Shown here: piece after piece, positions 33,803 through 46,288 of the stretch | Numbering within the stretch: position 1 is the first letter of the stretch | Layout of the letters: every line of letters starts with the position of its first letter | DNA from: Bisporella sp. PMI_857 | Lineage: Eukaryota; Ascomycota; Leotiomycetes; Helotiales; Helotiaceae | Length of the DNA stretch: 64,000 nt | NCBI GenBank assembly: GCA_021307315.1 | Contig: JAJSPD010000078.1 | Location: 124,001 to 188,000 of the forward strand | Reading direction: 5' to 3' | Translations under genes and position numbers: made by a program | The notes under the pieces: generated by a model | What the model was told of the DNA's origin: nothing | Databases searched by the model: none | Seen by the model: only the letters and a program-made list of their open reading frames with translations

Positions 33803-36800
33803 TTACCTAGTGTATCTCAATGGCCGCCTGATTTGTCTCTTCCTCCTTGTTTCTCCAATCTCGATGGGATCCTCATCAGCAGCATCATCAAGATCCTCAT
33901 CCTCGTCTTCATCATCCCCATCATCAAGGAAGTCGTCCTCTTCTTCTCCATCCTCTTTCGGTAGTGTATCCTCTATCTCCTCGCTATCACTAGAGATGTG
34001 CACGACAGCCCCCGGCTTCTTCTCTGTAGGAATTCTACCCAAACCTGCCCCGGCAGTTTTCCTGGCTTTCTTTCCTCCTCTTCCACCTCTCAGAGCTGTG
34101 TTTCTGCCTCTACGGATAGCAGGATCTAGGCCATCTAGTTCATCAATAGCATCTTGGCCCACAACCAAGCCCTTTTTGTCCGCGTTAGGTTTTGGGAGCT
34201 TCTTGTTCAGGCCCTGCTTGGCCGCAAACTTTTTTCCATAATTGAACAAGAGTTCCTCCCCAACCTTGATATCACGAAGAGCATAGAATTTGATGCGATG
34301 TTCGCCATTGACAAGGACAATCTTGGCGGCGCAATTGAGCCCATCTTTCTCGCTCTCGGCATGATTTATAAATCGTGTTTTGTTGCCTAACCGTGCGGCA
34401 TCAATAACCCATTCGCTATTTAGGTCAAATAGAAAAGATAAGTATTTCCGATCATATATGACACCTCGACGCTCGGATTCATTTAGTGATATAGCCTATG
34501 TGGATTGTTAGCTTCTCTAAAGATCTAAAAATTGAATATGCAATCACCTCTCCTGTATATTCGCTCAAATACTGTCCCTTTCGAACCGGCTCCGCAAGGT
34601 AGAGCCCAAATCCTACCAGCTGGCTTTCTCCAATAATCATCTTCTTAGGGACTCCACGCTGGATGAAAACGTTCTGACAACCAGTCGTGAACAGCTCATC
34701 ATTGTATTTGTTGAATGCTTTGATCCGCGGAATAGCCCCACAACTCATACACTGTGGACCGCACTCTCGATTCATCTGAATGCATACACAAGTCTCTGTC
34801 TGGCAATTCTTACCAGAAGAATGGCAAGCGCAGCCGGTCCACTTTCGAGCACAATCATCAGGACAGCCACAGAAACTTTCGCAGAGAAGATTCGCGCTGA
34901 AGCATGGACATCGTTTATCACATGGTCCATCATGGGAACATGATAGTGATTGCCATCTCTCCTGATGTAGGTGGGCATTTGTGTGATCTTGCCAATGATC
35001 TTTAAGGATTTTCCGCTTGTTGTCGTACCAATCCGGCTTTTTTGTTGGAATGTAGCCAGGGGGCAGCCCAATCTTTCTAAGCACGATCTGTGTACGTATC
35101 TCACGATCGACCTGCCAGCAGGGCAAGCCCAATACGAAGGAGATATCACAAGGACGCTTTGGATGTTCTTGTAGGCTGATGCACATACTTTCGATTTTCA
35201 CACGCTGCTCAGGTGAAACTTGGTAATCTTTTGCAGTTTCTCGGTCAAAGATTCGATAACACTCTTTTGAGCATGGTTCTGCAATGGAACGGCTTATTTC
35301 AGGCTCATCTTGAGATTTGCAAGCAAGCCTTGCATCCTGTTTCCTGAGAAGATCGTTGTAGTCCATGATCAAAAGCTGGTGAATATTATTGTATTTTGGT
35401 TTTTGTGGCCGGTCAATGTCGCCTTCGTCATCTTCGCTGTGTTCGATAGTCTCTTCCCGATAATCGCCGTGAGTCTGGCAGTATAATGCCCCACAAATCA
35501 GACATGTCCAGTTTGTGTACGTACTAAAGCGGTCAGAAATTGCAACCTTAGGTTTAGTAATATCGTAGTCCATAGAATCATGCTCCTGCACTTGCTTCGA
35601 GTCTTCCCGAATCTTCTTTGCCAATTCCACCAGCTCCTTCACCTTCTTGTCTCCCAAAATAACTCCCTTGATTGGATATTTCGGGAAGACCTCAAGAAAA
35701 GCCTCAACGAATCTCCTGCATTTTTCCTCTTTGTCCGATTTTTTGGGTTCTTTCGATTCTTCCTTCCAGTACTTGAGAAGCGTCTTGATATCCTTGAGCT
35801 TCATATCGATATCCCAGTTTTGGGTAGAAAGTATGTACTTTACGAGTCTTTCTTGGTCAACACCAAGATCTAGGTCTGCTAGCCAAGTGTCTAGGTAGGC
35901 ACGAAGTTGCGTTTGGCGTTCATATTCATGACTTGATTTAGGAACCTGAGGAGCAAAAGCTACCTTCAAATCTTCTCGTGTTCGTTTGAAAATTCTCTTG
36001 CCTTGTGTTGAATGATCCTCACCAAGATATGGCATATATCTAAGCACGTCGTCGTCGGCAGTAAGAATGTTACGCTTCACATATGTATGTGCATGGTATC
36101 TTGGTATCCGAGGAGTTTCGCTTTTTATAATTCTGCTGATAAGTTGAATATGAGCCCTATGCTTTATAGATGTCTCTAACTTAATTTTCTTATGTCCAAC
36201 TGGAATTGGATCGCCAAACGCAAAGTGGGCAGAGGTCGAAGATGCGAAGGGAGACTGTTCGTCCATAAACTTGGAGCTAGGATTTGTAGCATCTCTTCCA
36301 GCATCATGAAGTACCCATTTAACCATTAATGAATGATCGTTCTGCATATCTTTCTCGAACTGACGCAAGGACTTTTCTATCTTCACAACAGCTTCTTCGT
36401 CCTCGATAGACTGATCCTCATGTGATTCGGTCTGCTCTTCGCGGTCTAGAAGAGAATCAGTCGTACTTCCAACACGCCTAGACTTCCGTGGCTTCAATCG
36501 CTCGACTAGGGGTGATTCAGTTCCAACAGTCGAAACATCTGCAGAAATAGATCCTTTCACTTTGCCTGCTTTCCCTGACTCAACCTCGCGATTCTCGAGA
36601 TAGCCTTCACTGTCTACTACCTCCTGTGTGACCTCGCCCTTACCATGTCTTCTATCCTGCATGATTTGGTCTTCGCTGCCCGGGGTGTCTAGTTCTGGGT
36701 CAATTGCTTCTCCACTATGGAAATTTATCTTCGTCGGGCCATCACTTATTACTCTTGGAATAGAACGAAGCGGAGAACCGTTGAAAGATGAGCTTCGGGG

Positions 36801-37304
36801 TGACAATCCCCGTGGCTGCGCTGGAGAGGTATAGTTGAGGGAAGTGGGACCCGTACCAGGGTTTGGCTGAGTGTTTCTTTCTTGTGGCCTTGAGGGACTC
36901 TCAAATGCTGATGAGACGCGAGATTGTTTCCTAGCCGTAGCCCTTCCAAGGCTTTCATGCATAGATTGGGAGAGCTTCGATTTCGGGCTCGCCCCAGGCG
37001 ATGCGGATTCCATATGGCTCCATGGGTGGACAGAACTGCGTGCAGCTCTAGAACCAATTTTTCCTTGTCCTATGGGAGGCCGAAATGGTATAGGATCAAC
37101 AATAGCATCATCGTTATCATCATCATCATCATCAGAGATCGAAATAACAAATGGTTCGCTGTTTTGCCTTGGAGACCCGGGACTAGGAAAGTTGTCTAGT
37201 AAAATCGGCTCGACAGCACTTCCTTGGACCGTGTTTACTGAAGAGAGGCGCGACCAGCTCGTGACAAAGGCATCAAAATTGCTGGAGGGCGAAGATGGAC
37301 TCAT
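33803..37304 (-). CDS. KMT6: Histone H3K27 methyltransferase, E(z)/EZH2/KMT6 type
   Basis: Two exons (37304-34548 and 34495-33803) with a 52-nt intron that interrupts the SET domain after SEYTGE give 1,149 residues. It is the catalytic subunit of PRC2, which trimethylates H3K27 to form facultative heterochromatin. The N-terminal 450 residues are disordered with an acidic DDDDDNDD patch. A cysteine pattern near residue 600 (CLICGALYCQTHG) fits the EZH2 MCSS region. The CXC domain begins near residue 786 (CSHDGPCDKRCPCF, CGCPDDC, CVCIQMNRECGPQC). The SET domain spans about residues 880-1003 with GFGLYLAEPVRKGQYLSEYTGE split by the intron, RFINHAES, VNGEHRIKFYA and GEELLFNYG. EZH2 has NHS where this has NHA. 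The acidic tail ends RPLRYTR. The first ATG in frame is at 37304, and the upstream GTG is not used. Confidence 0.95.
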
Positions 37305-38622
37305 TGCAGCTTTTCGCGTTGACAACGCGCACACGTGACTTTTGTGTATGTTTATTCCTCCTAGCTTCTAGAATAGGGTATTTATTAGTTGTCTTGGAAT
37401 CTGTCATCTTATGAGAGAAATCAATGCTAGAACATGGAGTGATTGTTAGGACTCGAGTTTGTACGGAATACAATAGGCCATTGCAATAGGGGAAGTTCGT
37501 ATGTGTGTACTTACCTACCAAACATGAAACGTTACGCGACAATAAGACTAATTGATCGGCGGATATGAGCTGACCACCTGGAGATCAAAATTAAATGAAG
37601 AAGCATCCTATGTCATAAAGAGGCTCGATGGTTCTATGAACGGAGTCGTTCGAAGGCATGCGAAGTACTGGGTCAATTTGAAGGGCAAGCGCCAAGAGAT
37701 ATCAAAATAATACAGGTAATCATATCCTCACGTGTTTGACTTTATGCAGCGACTGATGACTGCACAACTTCATGATGGCACAAAATGATCATATCAATAC
37801 TAGTTGAGCATAACTAGCTCTGGTATATGAGCACTGTAACGACTTGTAGCAAAATATTTTGGTGCTTTCTTGTCCATAGTATGCTAAGGAAATGAGTGCT
37901 GGAAAAGGGTGTTCAGCACAAAAGAATTATGTTGTTACAAATCTGGTCTTTGATTTACCTTTTCATCTTTCATTCAACCTGGTCTCGGCATACTATACTT
38001 TTGCACTAAGCAGTCCAGCCCAACTTGAACTACATGAGTGAGACGAGTCGATATTATTTCAATTTTGAACTCTGAGATTGAAGACTGTTAGACGTCGTCA
38101 GGGGTGCAATGGGAGTCATTGCCTTGGGGTCGGTTGATGACTTCTGTTAGGGCCCTAGTCATTTTGCCTGATGCGATATGAGCTGGGCTGGATAGTGAGC
38201 TAGGGTCTTGAAGGTAGGTGGTCAGATCCATCAGCCCTACCATCTCTGCCTCTATTTACGGTGTTTTGCAAGTAATTCTTCCGCAATACAGTCCTTTTCG
38301 CAAGCGGCCGGATCAGAGCGAGCATTCAAATATTGGACCAGGACCCCTAGAATGGGTTTATATCTCCCGTGAGACGGTTAACCAATAGAACTCGAATGAC
38401 AGCGAGTGAAATGGTGTCCCAGCAGACCCAGGGCTGAGGAGACGGGCACATGGAGGCGGCGCGGCCTCTTGTGCTACGATGAAAATGATGGATGAAGGAG
38501 CCAATTGCTGGCATTAATGAAACCGGTACCACCGACCATTTTCGGCCCAGCTACAGTAGTTTACAGGTGGCGGGACAAAAAGTTGTACGAGCAGATTCTT
38601 CTCTCTCATTTTACCTTTTTTT

Positions 38623-38644
38623 GGGGGGGGGGGGGGGGAGGGGG
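38623..38644. repeat. G16-A-G5 tract, second copy
   Basis: Sixteen G, one A and five G after a T-run. The core is identical to 8723-8744 but the flanks differ. It is followed at 38651 by a (GA)11 repeat. Confidence 0.9.
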
Positions 38645-38650
38645 ACGCGG

Positions 38651-38672
38651 GAGAGAGAGAGAGAGAGAGAGA
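38651..38672. repeat. (GA)11 microsatellite
   Basis: A perfect dinucleotide run of 22 nt, read directly. Confidence 0.95.
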
Positions 38673-39952
38673 AGGCGCTTTAGATGATTCCTTACTATAA
38701 TATCTGCTGGCTGGTATTGTAAGTAAACTGTACTGTACAGCATAATACAGATAGACGGGGCTTGGATAGCATCGGGTGATCATCCAGTGAGAAGCTGACC
38801 AGGCTGATGGATGGGCGGGCCAATTAAAAACAGAGTCGGCGTGACGGGTCTATCGAGTACCACATTATTATTTAAGTACGGTAAAAAGCATCAGGAGGAT
38901 AGTTGGGTGATGTTCGCCTACCGCGAACTAATTTCTGGACTAAGGCAAGGCATTTGCTAGCATTAACCTCTTCTCTACTGGCTTGCTACAGTACTATGTA
39001 CAAAGTAGAGCCTAACAAGCCTAAGCGGGAAGTCCAATAATGCGACCCCCAAACTCAGACCCCAAACATAAAAAAAAGAGCATTTGTACTGCACTGTACA
39101 ACTGCGCTTACTTGACCTGCCACCTCCTCTTGCATTAATAACATTTCCCTCCTGGATCCTACTGTATCGTATCCTACATAGTACATATTACTGCACCAGC
39201 CTCCTGTCCCAGATCCAGCCCAATTTCATGACTTGCATGTTATGCCAATCTAAGCGGTGAGCCGAATGTCAGATCTCACTGGTTCGTAGAATGCATCTTC
39301 CAGGTCATGGTCCATGGATGGAAACGCCACGGCTTCTTTCGCTGTCCTCCTTCCTTGACCTTCCTCGCCTCCCCTCCCTTCCCCCTCCCCTCTCATCTCC
39401 CGATTGATACACTTCTTATTGTTGTCCCACCAAAAAAAATCAATCAAAAAAAAAAACCACTGGGTCGCCAAATTTGTGCCCGCTCACTTTGCAACGAGTA
39501 GAGGTTATGCAGGTACAACATCAACACAAAAGGGCCTGGCTTTGGCGCTGTCTGGGCCGCCTTTCAGTGAACAATACTGGATGCGCTATGGGTGTTGCTG
39601 TCCAAGACTGTAGATTATTTTGGCACTACTGTACGCTGTATCAAAAAGTGCCTGGTGTCCCTTGTAATTGCGACTGAGCGCGAGTCGTACAGCAGGGCTT
39701 GCTCGCGAACGAGTAACAACCTGCCGCACTGGGGCCAGCTGGCTTTCATGCTTATTACTATTTGTGCCGTACCATGAATGATGATGAATGATAATTCCTC
39801 ATCACCATCACCCTCACCATTCAGAGTAATGATTTAATTAATTTTTGTCGTTACTAATAATATTATTTGATAAAACCCCGTTTCGCCGGATTGCTGTAGT
39901 ATCTTTTCGCTGGTTTACCGTTGTAGAAGACGAGGAAGAAGGAGGAGGAGGA

Positions 39953-40006
39953 GAAGAAGAAGAAGAAGAAGAAGAAGAAGAAGAAGAAGAAGAAGAAGAA
40001 GAAGAA
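39953..40006. repeat. (GAA)18 microsatellite
   Basis: Eighteen GAA triplets form a 54-nt purine strand that can adopt triplex DNA. It lies about 800 nt upstream of the Clr5-domain gene start. Translated in any frame it gives poly-Glu/Lys/Arg or Leu/Ser/Phe, so the long open frames across it are artefacts. Confidence 0.93.
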
Positions 40007-40087
40007 AGAAGACGTAGAAGGAGAAGTATAATAAGAAGAAGAAGAAGAACAAGAGGGACAATGGACAAGGAGTCAAGCCGTCAAAAG

Positions 40088-40130
40088 ACCAGGACCAAGA
40101 CCAAAACCAAGACCAAAACCAAGACCCAGT
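40088..40130. repeat. GACCAA/AACCAA degenerate hexamer repeat
   Basis: About seven copies of a hexamer of the form (G/A)ACCAA or GACCAG occur in tandem, with pyrimidine on the opposite strand. Confidence 0.75.
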
Positions 40131-40504
40131 CCCAGTCCCCGTACCTGTCCAGCTCTCGATTCTTGAACAGGCCAGCCAGTCTCTCCTGAGCTTCTTTCTG
40201 CCGTGCTCTCCCTCCCTCTCTCGCTCACCACCTCCCCCCCCCCACTCCACAATCTCTTTCGGTACAGTAGCCTCTCTGCGACTCTCGTTTCCTGTTGCTT
40301 GCTACTGCTGCTGCTTTTTCCACGCCCTAAAGGTACCTCATTTCCACCACCACTCCCTGCACAGGCCTTCCTCAACGTTTTGCACATCGTTTATTATGTA
40401 TTTCACTTCTATCATACCTCGCCTGTTGCTGGAACAAGAACAGCAACAGTAACGACAGTCTGTTGTGTAGCTAATCTGCTAGGTCGTCCTACCAAGCCTG
40501 ACAT

Positions 40505-40522
40505 CCCCCCCCCCCCCCCCCC
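40505..40522. repeat. Poly-C tract (C18)
   Basis: Eighteen consecutive C residues, about 300 nt upstream of the Clr5-domain start. Confidence 0.93.
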
Positions 40523-40822
40523 ACGAATCTCGCATGCGCTCTGCACTGTCACACACCAAATCTTTCACCCCTTTAAGTGGCTCCTCTTCTCTTTCTATAT
40601 ATACGATACAGACGATATATTTATATACACCTCCGCGCTCTCGAATGCTATTTATGATCGACCGTGCTATTGCGCTTAGAGTCTCGACCGTCCACGGATG
40701 GAAGAGTTAAGGAGGAGCGGACAAACTCGATGATTAGGCTTCAACCTTGGGAGAACTGTTGATTTAGCTAGAGCTGAAGCTCTCCATGAAGGAGATACGG
40801 ACGCACCCTTTCAACAAACGAT

Positions 40823-42901
40823 ATGGCCTCGCCGAGTCTGCCACTGCCTACAAGAGAGCAGTGCTACGCACTATCCGACGAACAATGCCGCAAGATTTTG
40901 AGGTATCGAGATCCGGAGGGGAAAAGGACTAACCCGGAGTGGGAACTAGAACATCAGCCGGAGCTGGTGCGCCATTACATGAATATGTTAAGCTTTAAAC
41001 AAATTGAAGATGCCATGAAGTCGAAATTGGAGTGGTCGTACGTGCACCATGTGTGAGCCCTGAATCACGCGCTGATATTTGGCAGATACAAGACGTACCA
41101 GAATCGGTATCGCGACTGGCGATTTCCTCTTGATCGATTTGAACGCGAACATGTAGTTAGGGAATTGTTTGGAATGATCACTAGTCAGGAGGATTACGTT
41201 CCATCACCAAGCTCGATGAATGCGCAGAGACTGACGATCCGTCCTGCATTACAACCGCAACCACAACCACACCCAACAAAATCGCTTCCACCACGACCAC
41301 AACCTCAAATCATCCCTCAAGATTTCTTCGTACCTGCACACATAAAGCGCGAGATATATGAGCGACCACCAAGCCGCCTGTCTGTCTCGACAACAGGTAC
41401 TTACGCTTCAGGGAGTACGAATTCCTCCCGCGCCCACTATGATGGTCCTTATTCCAGTCATAGAGCATCTATATCTACGATAGCGACAATAGCGACGACA
41501 AACTCTTCCGTGAGTAATGCTAGCCAGTACGGAAGTCCATATATACTGCAATCCTGCCAGTTTCGACAACCGATCCATGATCCTAACAGTGGATCTTGGA
41601 ACAATACTTTGCGCGTAATTCCATGTAGGATTAACCACAGCACCCTGCTATGGCATGACTTGTTCGATAGCTGCTCTATCTGTGGCTTCTCGCGGTGGCA
41701 TAGCTTGATGGTACATGCGAACAGTATTGGGATCGACACTTTTGTTGCGGCCATGACTATTCTTCGAGACACATCTAGGATAGATTTTGCCGGAAACTAC
41801 CCCATACACTATTTAATGTCAGCAGGTGTTGGGATTGAGTACTTCTCAAGTCTTTTCCAACTAAAAGATAACTTTCCGCGCAATGTATTTGGGCAGAATC
41901 CACTCCACGCTCTGAATCCTTATGGTCTGGGTGAACAGCTTACTGGTTTCTTGGGGTGGTTCAGAGACCGCGAGGATACACCAGGTTTACTCATACAGCG
42001 TGACATGCGTTACCACACTCCACTCCACGCGCTACTACAATACCCTCTTGAAGCAGATACGTATCGCAGGATATTAGATATATTTCCTTTCGCAGCACAG
42101 CAATTACGTGCATTAGATACGACGGGGAAGAATGCCATTAGGCTGATGAACGAAGCATCATTGAAGCACAAAATAGAGTCTCCTGTGGATTTTGACAAAA
42201 TTCAAATTGGCATTGCCGAAATTCAGCAATACCTGTCTTCACGACCTCAGAATAACCAACGCTATGGGTTCCATGATATAGCAAGAGGTGCTAGAGGACT
42301 TACATATGCTGGCTATTTCCAATGCAGCATTTGCAACCAAATCAATGCTCATTCAAACTCTTATTTGGATCAAATGATCTGCGCTTGCGCAAACGACAGA
42401 GACCTTTATGCACCCGATGAGACAGGAATGACACCGGCCCATGCATTAGTCACTCTAGCTCGTTGTAATAATGACGACGAGCGCACTCCAGAAACTCCTG
42501 CACAGACGGCACAGCTGTTCAAGTTTCTCATCCCTGGAGATGATCCACGTCAGGCAGAAGCACTGCACGCCCTGGACCCAGCCGGTAACTCATTGATATA
42601 TAATATCGCCACTCGCGGCTTCGATGAGATTCTTGAGTATGTTTTACAGCTCACGCACCAGAGTAGAAGAAGGGCAGCAGTGAACTTTTGCACCAAGAAT
42701 GGGCATAGCATCTTGGAGGAAATGAATAGGAGGATTGATGATACTAGCCAGCAGATCCATATTGCGAATGTGACGGGAAATTCTCGATTGAAGATCGTGA
42801 TGGTTGATATGGGCAGAAGGCTTGTCAAGTGCCGAACCCTCCTACGGAGGGCGGGAGCAGAACCAAAACCTAGCGTTACGACACGATGGAGAATAAGCTA
42901 G
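40823..42901 (+). CDS. Clr5-domain protein with ankyrin-like C-terminal region
   Basis: Two exons (40823-41037 and 41086-42901) with a 48-nt intron (donor GTACGT, acceptor CAG) give 676 residues. The splice joins SKLEW to SYKTYQNRYRDWRF, restoring the Clr5 domain (about residues 37-95), a fungal domain named from an S. pombe silencing protein and shaped as NPEWELEHQPELV, then MLSFKQIEDAMKSKLEWS. A proline/glutamine/serine-rich linker follows. The C-terminal 400 residues have ankyrin-like segments such as NYPIHYLMSAG, QNPLHALNPYG, HTPLHALLQYP and TPAHALVTLA, with cysteine pairs (CSICGFSRWH, CSICNQINAHS) that might bind metal. It is likely a nuclear protein. It lies divergent to KMT6 across 3.5 kb. 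A link between the two is only suggested by the Clr5 name and position. Confidence 0.85.
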
Positions 42902-44419
42902 AGATAATAATCTGGTACTTCTGCGATGCGGTTTCGTAGAAGACTTTGCAACCGTCCCATCACATCAGTATGATCCTCAATGGTCTTGTCTTCAACGGAA
43001 ATGACGAACCACACGCGCGCAGGAAGTGTTGCAGAACTGAAATGATCTTACTTTGGCTCTATTCGATATACGTTAAGGTGTGAGAAGGCGCAAAGCAACA
43101 ACGTATTATGTACCACTGACACTGTGGACGGAATGGGTCTGCTGTTGCAAAAACGAGATTTTGCAATGAGGCGGCTCGACCTTAGGAATTGCATCTTTTT
43201 GCACTCCCACTTATTCCCAAATCTAGGAGATGAGATAAGCCACCTTCAACAACCACTTTGATACCCCTTACGACTTCTTGCTGTATATATACCACCTATA
43301 TTAGAGATACCCTGTGCTGCTCCGAGCTCATGATGGGGGCTGCCTTGTGTAGGGCGTTTTTGTCTTGATGAAAAGGAAATGGAAAAGCGCGTTTTAGACT
43401 GTACTTCTAGCTGCGCCTATACAATTGATGAGTTTTTGAGACGAGAGAAGGTGGTGCTAATGGGCAGCGCCTGGTTTTATGACTGACATGGAATTATTTC
43501 CATCTACTACAGTGATTTAAGCCCCCCCCCCCCCGGGCGCCGCTTGTGGGATTACCATATGTCAGCCAGCCAGCACAGCACCACTACAAATAACCGCTGT
43601 GACCAAGCAGTGACCCGATTGAGGGGCGTACGGGGATGTGCGATCTCTTGGGCCCTTTCATTAAACGTGGCTAGTTTCTGACTACCTGACATAAACTTCA
43701 TGTAAACAAATAATGCTGACCGCTCGTGCGGAGAGGAGGCGAACGGGGGGGTTGGTGCTTTAGTTGACACTAGTTTCCTTTTCCTCATGATTTAGATAGT
43801 GGCACTAATTAAGCTCTCATGACGAAGATGTATCTTTTGCTAGCACATTCCCCGGAGCCCAGAGGAGGTCTTGAGGGTGCTTTTTCTTCAGGGTCCTTCG
43901 GGTATTCTTACATAAACAGTAAACCAATCAGTCATCAATACGGAAAGTGCTGTATTCAGTAGTGATACAGTAGTGAGCGTAGTCTATGGTATGTAAACCC
44001 TGCAGCAACCAACGAGGATTCCGACTATCCCCATGCCTCTGGACATACTCTCGACTCCAGGAGTTGCACTCTCCCACGGCCCTATACCGTAATTTTACAG
44101 GCCTTACGCTACGTGCCCCTATAGGACTCGACAGCCCAGGACCAGTAAAAGCAAGAAGATGAGGAGGTTGATGACTACTACGTCATCCCGCCTAACCGTT
44201 AGTGCGGCCGCCCGCCTATGGTTGTTATCATCATCATCATCATCGCGAAAACACCTTTAACCTCTCTTCCACCCGCCCTTCTTAATTGACATCCAACGCA
44301 ACAAACAAATCAAAAGCAATCTCTGCAAAGTTCCTACCACCAGGCTTTACAATATATACTTCGAGTTCATTACGATACAACACTAATACTCGCGGTAAAT
44401 CTACCAAACCACCTCTGCG
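42902..44419. other. Intergenic region upstream of the eisosome gene
   Basis: No gene is supported. It includes a C13 run at 43522-43534 and an ATC repeat near 44227-44244. The right part is the promoter and leader of the eisosome gene. Confidence 0.55.
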
Positions 44420-45959
44420 ATGCATCGCACATACTCTATGAGACAATCGCGGGCACCTACTGTAGGTCAGCCTGATGCGCCGTCGATGGGCTACTCTATC
44501 CATATTCATATCCATACCCCAACGTGTCGCCAGTTGCTAGAACCATTTGTAAATAGGATCTAACCATCGCTGTTAGGCCTCGCAACTTCAGAATCCTCCT
44601 CCACCACCAAGCAGCACGAAGTCTGGTAGATTGTTCGGAAAAGGCGGTCTTGGTGAGCAACCCCTCTTCACAATTTTATGGCTTCTTGGCTATGCCATTG
44701 AGGCCACTACATATCCGTGGGCTATGCAATCCTGCTAGATGTTATGGTTGCATCACAAGTCTTCAACCGTATCTCAGACCGTGGTGTTGTGGCAATCTAA
44801 CTCGGAGCTTTGGCTTTCATTGCATGTAAAGCGACTCCTTCATGAGCATATAGTGACTATGGCATGTCGCGAGGTAATGAATCTCTATGTTGATACATAC
44901 CAATAGGTCATGCTCTGCGCCGAAATGCCGCCGGCCAGTTCGGCCCTGATCTCGCAAAGAAGCTCTCTCAGTTGGTGAAGATGGAGAAGAACGTTATGCG
45001 CAGCATGGAGCTTGTTGGTCGGGAGCGTATGGAGGTTGCTGTGGGTCGCTTTCTTTCAATTACATGAAGACAGCCAACTGACGATGCTTAGCAACAACTC
45101 TCAATTTGGGGTGAGAACTGTGATGAAGATGTTTCAGATGTGACAGATAAACTTGGCGTCCTGCTCTATGAGATTGGCGAGCTCGAGGACCAATACGTCG
45201 ATCGTTACGATCAATATCGTGTCACCATTAAGTCGATCCGTAACATTGAGGCCTCGGTCCAACCTAGCAGAGATCGTAAGTAATTTATGGCTCTACGACA
45301 TGTGTACCACTAACAGTGCACAAGGCAAGCAAAAGATCACCGACCAGATTGCACAGCTAAAGTATAAAGAGCCTAACTCCCCAAAAATTGTAGTCCTCGA
45401 GCAAGAGCTCGTTCGAGCTGAGGCAGAGTCCCTCGTGGCAGAAGCCCAGCTTTCAAACATCACCCGTGAAAAGCTAAAGGCAGCATACACCTACCAATTC
45501 GATGCCCTTCGCGAGCATTGTGAGAAGCTTGCCATCATTGCCGGCTACGGAAAGCACCTTTTAGAGCTCATTGATGATACCCCAGTCACCCCAGGTGAGA
45601 CCCGTGCCGCATATGACGGATTTGAGGCCTCCAAGGCAATCATCCAAGACTGCGAGGATGCGCTCACCAACTGGGTCTCTGCCAACGCCAAGGTCAGCAG
45701 TGATTTGAGCACGCGTGCAAGAACCCTCAGCCAAAGGAGACGCAAGAACATCCAAAGAAACGCTGAGGGCCATGACCTCTCTAGCCAAGACCAGCCATTA
45801 AACGACAGAGAATCCGGGTTGTGGGTCCCAGCCAGTGCACACAAGGGCGAGGATTATGACAGTGCGGATGAGGAAGAAGAGGAAGAGCATGGCGCGCCAA
45901 GTATCCAAGACAGTACTGTGAATGGAGAAACGAGAGGTCGTCAGGAGGTTGTTGCATAA
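44420..45959 (+). CDS. PIL1: Eisosome core protein Pil1/Lsp1 (BAR domain)
   Basis: Five exons (44420-44461, 44577-44652, 44907-45040, 45092-45275, 45325-45959) with introns of 115, 254, 51 and 49 nt give 357 codons, 356 residues. Pil1-type proteins form the filamentous coat of eisosomes, plasma-membrane furrows that organise transporters and lipid signalling. The N-terminus MHRTYSMRQSRAPT and the exon 2 block ending SGRLFGKGGLG are the conserved membrane-binding/assembly segment. The rest is a BAR domain (about residues 40-275) with DLAKKLSQLVKMEKNVMRSM, SIWGENCDEDVSDVTDKLG, QYRVTIKSIRNIEASVQPSR, QKITDQIAQLKYKEP and LLELIDDTPVTPGE. The tail is acidic and disordered. The first exon has only 14 codons and would be missed by frame scanning. 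Whether it is orthologous to yeast PIL1 or LSP1 cannot be decided here. Confidence 0.95.
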
Positions 45960-46288
45960 ATACCCTGCTATTGCTGATTGTATTTATTATTTGATGATAC
46001 GGAGGGGCGAACGGGATAAATACACATTGTTATCTGGCGCGAAGGAAGTGGTAATTGGTAATGATGAATGAGAGGCCAAATGTCGTGTACTGGTGGAATT
46101 TCTGTACTTATATTGATTGCTCTTTCCTCATAAAAATGATTGTTGTCTCTATGTCCTTGACCTGAATATCTGCCAATCACTTGTCCACAGGATCAGCTTA
46201 TACTGGAGAAGTGTTTAGGAAATGGTTCACATCGACAGGAGCACCAAGTTTGGTCATATGTCTGATTAATTATATAACTATTCTTCCT
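45960..46288. terminator. Convergent 3' ends of PIL1-type gene and RAD2
   Basis: The 329-nt space separates two genes that converge. It must contain both polyadenylation regions. I see AT-rich stretches but no single clear signal. Confidence 0.5.

Larger units (their letters stand above)
37305..40822. other. Long divergent intergenic region, KMT6 and Clr5-domain gene
   Basis: About 3.5 kb between two divergently transcribed genes, with no supported gene. It is rich in simple repeats: G16-A-G5, (GA)11, (GAA)18, GACCAA units and C18. The purine-rich part lies near the Clr5-domain gene and is probably in its 5' leader. It presumably holds the promoters of both genes. Confidence 0.6.

Noticed and set aside
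33759..34241. A 160-codon plus-strand frame rich in Ser/Pro
   Set aside because: Antisense to the acidic C-terminal tail of the KMT6 methyltransferase.
39845..40250. Long Glu/Lys/Arg or Leu/Ser-rich frames
   Set aside because: They are translations of the (GAA)18 and neighbouring simple repeats.
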